From positions 46,562,001 to 46,626,000 of the forward strand of contig OX579635.1 of assembly GCA_951230915.1 (NCBI GenBank): a stretch of 64,000 bases of DNA, given 5' to 3'. This stretch comes from Antitrichia curtipendula (Eukaryota; Streptophyta; Bryopsida; Hypnales; Leucodontaceae). Below are positions 57,836 to 64,000 of this stretch, piece by piece. Numbering within the stretch: position 1 is the stretch's first letter; every line of letters begins with the position of its first letter. Under the pieces are notes generated by a model. That model made no database searches. It saw only the letters and a program-made list of their open reading frames with translations, and had not been told where the DNA came from. A program made the translations under genes and the position numbers.

Positions 57836-59440
57836 AATAGATCACTATAACCCAATTTCCTTGCAGCCGATGGCTTCTCCTTCTATGGCTAGAAGATGGC
57901 TATTTCACTTAGACATGGTCATCTTCTAGCCTTTTGAGTATGTGGATATGGTCGAAATCTCATATGTTGGATTAAAAATGGACCAAGCTTAGAAAATCTA
58001 TTCTTCAATTGTCAACTACATTGGACGATATCCTTACATTACAATTGATTCAATCAATTTTGAAGAAATGTAGGTCAAGTAGTGTGATAAGTGAAGCGAA
58101 CACCTTTATGAATGATTTGTATTGATTGATAATTCAATTGGCTAGCTTCTCATTTGTAGAGTAAAAAATTGACATATCCAAATAACTTAGATATTTTATC
58201 TTAGTTTAGAAATTTTTACATGCTTTTCCTTCGTAATTGAAAGTTTGAAATGAAATCAATTGTTCTTTTTAAAACATGACAATGAGGATCCAAAAAACTT
58301 GGAAGTTGGCATTTTCAACAACCCAAGATTAGGATAAGTTGTCCTTTTGGCAATCCAAAATCAAGAGGATATTGTCATGGACAATGTTTGGGATATTTTT
58401 GAGGTTTACCACCTATTGCCCTTTTAATTCCCACATTGAACTAGTCTTTCTAATACCAATTCTCACTTTTTCTTCTATTTTTTCACTCTGAATAGAATTT
58501 TTATAGATTCTTTCACCAATTTTTTTCCTTGATGTTTTCAAATTGTAACCCACATTTTTTTCTCCAAATCCATATTTCCACCCACTAACAAATACACTAA
58601 TGAGCAATTCTTCTCAAACATTAAAGTTAATTGTAAAGTTTGTCATGTGTTTATGAACTTGTGTTAGAGGAAGGCTTAACCTTTAAACGTTGACAAGGAT
58701 GTTTTGCATTCGATGAATGACAAAGAATCTTTTCTTGTAGGACAAAAGTGCAACTATTCATCCTCGGTATTAGGGGTGAAAAGGGAAGATATTCTACAAT
58801 ATTTTGACTTCCAGTGAGTATCTTTGGCTTATTCAAAGTAGATGATGTCACACGGTATCAAAATGCATGATTTCCACGGCCACCAATCCGTCCTTCAAGG
58901 ATTAACTAAGAATAGAACTAAAACAAACACAACATCAAAGTAACTCAATTGGCAACTTGAGTTTGGGTGCTCCAGGGAGTTTGATCTTGTGTTTTTTTCC
59001 CAAACTCTGGCTAATGGTCTTGCCTTGCTCACACTTTACGATTAACTCTACTAGTCATGGACATTTTGGAGGAAGTTGCCAAAAGAAATTGGGTCTTGAC
59101 GAGAAATCTAAGATAGAAGGCTCGAGAATAATTTGGGCATTAAGAACCGCCCACCTATAAAATGTACACGATTTGTACATGCTGTCTTTTCATAGCCTTC
59201 ACTGATGTACAAACAGTGTACATTTCAGGGGTGGACGATTTTGGAGCCTTATGCCAGTTCACCTTCAAAATTTCATAACTAATTTCATAAAGCTTCTAAA
59301 AATATGAAACGACTTGGGTTAGATGCCAAATCCACTTCTCTTTCAAGGAAAATTTACTGAAAAATATTTCAATAAGTTTCGCCTTCCCCAAATTCAGTTT
59401 TCAGCTCTTAGGTGGGCGATTTCTGGACCTGTTACCTTAT
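57836..59440. other. AT-rich sequence; possible old MITE at 59147-59425
   Basis: No recognisable gene. A pair of inverted words (AGAACCGCCCACCTA at 59145 and, inverted, AGAAATCGCCCACCTA at 59425) bounds about 280 bp and may mark a decayed MITE. A small hairpin GGCTAGAAGATG.. ..CATCTTCTAGCC occurs at 57889-57934. Confidence 0.4.
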
Positions 59441-59945
59441 TCTAGAAGGTCGGTGCCCCAAAGTATCCCAATGAGAGTGGCCCAGACTGGGAGAGGCAAC
59501 CAAACTGCCAGTCACCGACGGAGGTCGGTGACGTCGCCAAACAGCAGCAGGGACGGACCCCCCCGCCTCTTTCCGTCCTCCCCGAGAATATAACTTTTAG
59601 GTAGAGACGGCCAGAGTGTCCCAGAATACTGTAATCCTCCCATGACAGAACTACACGACAACTTTAGTCAGAGTAATAATAAGACTACAGTAATAATGGT
59701 AAATACCACCTGACGAAATCGGGAAAGCGGCTCCATGACCGCGTCGGTGATTCGCTGGCTGGGACGATCGGATTAGGGCAGGGGACGCATTGCCGTGCGC
59801 GGGTTTGCGCTGGGCCGCTGGCTGACTGAAAGTGGCAACTCTGAACGGAAGTGCGCGATCGACGGACGGAAGCGACGAACGATTCATACAGACGCAGGAC
59901 GATAAGCCCACGAAGTGGGACCCGCAGGGTGAAAACGCAGGATTT
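59440..59945. other. GC-rich island in AT-rich DNA, function unknown
   Basis: About 500 bp markedly richer in G and C than its surroundings, with CpG-containing words (GACGTCGCC, GCGCGATCGACGGACGG) and a local palindrome TCACCGACGGAGGTCGGTGA at about 59514-59533. No RNA gene fold or protein family was recognised. It could be an unmethylated promoter or an insertion from elsewhere. Confidence 0.35.
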
Positions 59946-60149
59946 AGGTTTAGGGTTTAAGAAAATTTCACATATGAAAAAATTTGCAGATTTTGAATTC
60001 ATAGTTGCAATCAGAGACCCCAAATTAGCAGTGGTTGTTCAAGAACTTATCCTAAACGTGGCAAAAAATAGGAGGAAAGATTTTACTTTTTATCTTAGAG
60101 AATCTGTGTTTTCACTCAAAGAATGGTCTCACTTTGTGAGATGGATTTA

Positions 60150-60692
60150 AGGTAAACCAGCCTATGACAGGCCAAGTGCCTAATACAGACATCTATAAGA
60201 TGACCCATTACAGTTTTTCATCAATCTGTGCCAGGTTTTTTCCAATTAATGTAAGCAAAACTTTATTAGGTGGGTTGATGGCTGAAATCAATGTTTTGTA
60301 TGATGGTGATGGAGATGTTAGAGACTGTTTTAGGAACTCGTCCCTTTCTAGTGTAATTCATTACATGAACTAACTTTTTTTATTCCTTTATGTCATGTCC
60401 ATGTTAGAAAATATTTCAACCATGTTAGGAAATATTGTAACTGCATTGGGTGGTTTGATGACCACCATGGGTATAGTTTTTGATGGTTGTGGGATAGTCT
60501 ACAGACTGTTTTGAGCCATCTGGCCAATTCACTTCAAAAATCTGTAACAAATTCATACTTTGTCAAAAAAATAAAATTTCAATTGTTCTACCAATTTTTC
60601 ATGTTTGCCTTTATATGAAAAAAAAATTTCAAAATTTCAAATATGTCAACAAGGCAAACCAGGCAATCTGCCTGTCATAGGCTGGTTTACCT
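60150..60692. mobile_element. TA-flanked MITE (543 bp)
   Basis: 24-bp inverted ends AGGTAAACCAGCCTATGACA on both strands, with TA at 60148-60149 and 60693-60694. It splits sequence related to the 24909-25144 MITE interior: similar words lie on both sides (59950-60085 and 60740-60830). No coding capacity. Confidence 0.82.
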
Positions 60693-60900
60693 TAGTGTCT
60701 TGCATCACAAACGCCCATCACCTTATTGCCCTCATGCTATACCTCTGGGAAAAACACTAAATCTTTTTATTTGCCACCCACGATGAAATTTGCGATTTTT
60801 GAATTCATACAGTGACATTCAAAACTGAAAAGAAATTTGAAACATTTTCATTCAAACATTAGGGAAAATTTTAAGCCTCAACAAGTCTGCCAGAATCATT

Positions 60901-60915
60901 CCCCCCCCCCCCCCC
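60901..60915 (+). repeat. 15-nt poly-C run
   Basis: An uninterrupted run of 15 C in AT-rich DNA, followed by TCCCTT. The length may be unstable or an assembly estimate. Confidence 0.9.
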
Positions 60916-63900
60916 TCCCTTGATGAAAATAGAGAATTTAAAATTAAAAAATCTGAAGTGGCACTAGTAGTGCCACATCAGACTAGCTTTTAAGAAATAT
61001 TTAAATATTTTTTTGTATTTGCATCGCAGGGGGCCAAAAATTAAAAAACTTACAATCCTTTGCACGGTTCAGATTTATTGTAATGCAATCATATCATAAG
61101 CATCAATGACTAAAGTCTAAAAGTGGATATATGAAAGTTGTAGTGTACAGCAAACTACACATTACCGTAGAAGTTTGAAGAAAAAATTAGTTGTGATTTG
61201 AAAGAAAATTAATTTCAAAGTTAGTCATGTCTAGAACTTGATTTCGTTCACTATGATTTGGAATTATTTTATCTTTTGTCAATTTTCTTTAGAACTCTAA
61301 AAAATAAATTGTACTTGGAATGTATGTATACATCATTTTAAATTTTTGTATACAAAATTGAAGGAAATTGACATTTATAGAATTTAAAATATCAACAATT
61401 TGACAAGCATGCAAATGTTTTGTTTTTTACAATATTTGAATTTATTTTTGGAATTGAGAGCATATGATTGCATTAGTCATTGTAGAGAGAATATAGGTTG
61501 CAACATAGACCATTGTTATATCCTAATGCCCTTGCATTTGAAATATTGGTTGAGTAGGACAATGCATTCAATTTATATTTTATAGCCACATAATGTAGTT
61601 TTAGGTTCAATTTTTTTGTCCAAAGATTAGAGTTCACTGATGCACATAATTCATCCCAAAAATTAAATTATCATTGTCAACATCATAAAAAAGTTTAAAA
61701 TTGTCAGAAATTACACTAACCTTTATTAATTTGTTAGCTTGTATTCTTCATAACATTATAGTATATGAATCCAAATTTGCCATGTTTTACAACTTTGCAA
61801 GGGCTTTGGGCTTCCAATTCTTCACCAATGTTTTTGACACTACATCCATTAAAAGCTTCTTTCAATCATTTATTGAAACCTATTTGCATGAAATACACTC
61901 AGATATGTAAATGGTGGTCAATAATGATTAGGCAAGAGGAAAATGACAATGATAATCTTACATATTTATGTGCAAATATATAATATAATCTTCCATTCAT
62001 GACAATGGATCTCCTTATTTTTTTCAAAGGCAAAAGACAATATTTTCTATCCATCCTAATGGTTGAATTCACAAATTTATTTATTTTTCACTCCACAAGT
62101 TGGTTATTTTTGTAACCTCTACGGTTTTGTAAATAAATAATGGTCTTTAAAAGGTTAAGTTACACAACTTCAATTGACAAAGTAATGACCACTTGCTTCA
62201 CTTGGGCTTTTCAACATATGTTTTAAACACCAAGGTTTCATGGTGAAAATGGTACGTTTAATCAATCATACAAGGATAATTAAAAAATAAAACTCAAATG
62301 AGGTTAATTTTATACCACTATAATTAGTGACAAACATTATATGTATTCACAAAAAATCAAATTAATTCCTAAAGTTTGATTATTTGATTATTCCTCAAGG
62401 AGTAAATAGAAACTTGTATAGGCTCTTATGATCTCAATTTTTAGTGCGTTTTTTAAAGATTTTCTTAAAAGAATTTTATGGAAATCCTTATTTTGTGAGC
62501 AATCTATGCATTTTTATGGAAATAGAAAACATACTAGAATCTCTTTCCTACTTGTGTTTAACAAATATTAATTAAAAATCATAAGTTTTTTACTAAACAT
62601 TCAATTCAATTCTCAACATAGAATTTTTTTAATTTAAATTATATAGAGTGATATATTAGCATCCTTGGGCTTGAATGGCTTCTTTCATAATGTAGTATAA
62701 ATGATTTATACTCAAAAGTCATATAAATCATATGACTTCTTTCATAATGTAGTATAAATGATTACTCAAAAATTGCCTTCATCTCCAAGAATTTTAGCCA
62801 CCTAACCATAGAATAATCATCATATCTAAACCTTTGAGAAATCCTCTCAATGTTTTTTTGTAGGACGAATATGTCCTCTCTTGTTAGTTGATGATAGGAG
62901 GAAATTTGGAAGGACCTATCTTTCATAGGATAAAAATCCATAGAGCTAGTAATATATTGCTAGCAATAAAAAGGCTTACTCCTATAAAAACCATAATGTG
63001 CATTACTCTTCAAAAAGGGCAATTGAGAGAAACAAAACCCTCAAAACTTATCTAAGTTTGATTTACATAAACAATTTGTTCAATTTAGGTTCTACCATTA
63101 AGGGCACAAGATAACTTAACTTTTAGTCATCCCCCTCCTATGTAATCTATTTGCCGCTTCTTAGAGCCAATTGCCATTGAGGATATGGATGTTTGACTTC
63201 CAAAGCTTTGACTCTGCTCCATTATACTACAGGGCGTGTCAAGGCATCCCACTGGCCCTCTAGTCTGTATAAAATAGAAATACCAATAAGGAAGAGCCAG
63301 AGGGTCGATTGGAGGGCCCTATTTCACACAAAAAACAAAATTGAGAGGCTATAATCTTGCACGCTTTTGGTATTGACCTTGAGCGACAAACGCGCGGGGC
63401 TTGGAGAGGGAGACACCAACTTTGATAGACTTGATTGATCTCCAGTAGAAAGATTGAGCGGATAGGCATGTGCAAATCAAGGAGCTAATGATGTACCCTA
63501 CTAGAAAATGCACACTAGGATGGGGAAATGAAGGGAAAGGTTTACATAACTTAAGTTTTCTTGTCACGAAGTATCTTGAGAGCAAATCTAAGCAACACAT
63601 GTAGCTACTAACTTACTGTACTTCATTGTTGGATTGTTTGGGATGTTGAGCTTCCTCATGTTCTATTATGGAGGGATCCGTACCCAACATATGGGGTGCA
63701 ATTATTACCAACCAAGGCTGGAACAAATTTCCAACCAAAGCTTAGAACATGTTTTTTCCTCCTTTTAAAGGTTGGGGACTAATAAGGTCATGATACATGT
63801 TCCAAAGTAGTAAGCAAGAAAATACAAAGTAATGAACAAGAAAGTAGTTCTTGAATGATGAGAAGTAGAAGAATCTAAACGTTGGGTATGGATTCAGGCC

Positions 63901-64000
63901 AACTTTTGGCTTCCAAAACTCTTAGTAATTTCAATTGAAGGCATAAAATTACCAAAAAAATTTGCAATCCCAATAATTTCTATCTTCATGTATGGCAAAA
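60916..64000. other. AT-rich sequence, no gene recognised
   Basis: About 3 kb without a supported coding region. At 62680-62770 the block CTTCTTTCATAATGTAGTATAAATGATT is present twice, about 65 bp apart. Minus-strand ORFs near 63260-63600 lack recognisable features. Confidence 0.45.

Noticed and set aside
59651..60023. Overlapping minus-strand ORFs in the GC-rich island
   Set aside because: High GC lowers stop frequency; no conserved motif or splice context was found.

Overview
The window is nuclear DNA of a land plant. It has spliceosomal introns with GT..AG borders, Tnp2-type CACTA and MULE transposases, Stowaway-type MITEs, a plant p24-beta3-like cargo receptor, a SMYD4/TPR9-like SET protein and a nodulin-related-type small protein. 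Compact gene islands in very AT-rich, MITE-dense DNA without visible LTR retrotransposons would suit a bryophyte or lycophyte, but the species cannot be fixed from this sequence.

Layout. (1) 1-2500, minus: decayed MULE transposase with an N-terminal WRKY/GCM1-like zinc finger and two in-frame TAG stops, running off the left edge. (2) 4387-27669, plus: one multi-exon gene for a protein with an N-terminal ParB-like domain (DGNHR motif) and a C-terminal amino-methyltransferase fold with beta-class motif order. Its fifth coding exon is split by an 18.2-kb CACTA transposon (7829-26023). The transposon has matching terminal inverted repeats and a GAT target-site duplication; removing it with one GAT copy joins the two halves in frame. 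Intron 1 carries a ~97-bp tandem repeat, each unit built on a GCCGTTAACGGC palindrome. (3) The CACTA element has two divergent genes: a minus-strand TNP1/En-Spm accessory-like gene (8598-14975) and a plus-strand TNP2 transposase (15533-23086). It has itself been invaded by a second CACTA element (19657-21859, in a TNP2 exon), by TA-flanked and 8-bp-TSD MITEs, and by fold-back elements. TNP2 also has at least one frameshift and TNP1 an in-frame TAG, so the copy looks non-autonomous now. (4) 27.7-43.7 kb: AT-rich, no gene seen. It holds a family of TTAA-flanked repeats with CCCCTAAAG ends, a Stowaway, an hAT-like element and a TA-flanked MITE. (5) 43.7-54.3 kb: gene island with the SMYD4-like gene (plus; one apparent 1-nt frameshift), the p24-beta3-like gene (minus) and the nodulin-related gene (minus). 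(6) 54.3-64 kb: gene-poor, with a mini-CACTA fold-back, a TA-flanked MITE and a GC-rich island near 59.5-59.9 kb.

The three genes of the island look like ordinary host genes with clean splice sites: protein methylation, ER-Golgi cargo transport and a stress/nodulin-related protein. The ParB-methyltransferase gene is the unusual item. All of its exon junctions conserve the frame, so it was a working eukaryotic gene until the CACTA insertion, yet its domain plan resembles prokaryotic and phage modification methylases and its catalytic motif is altered.
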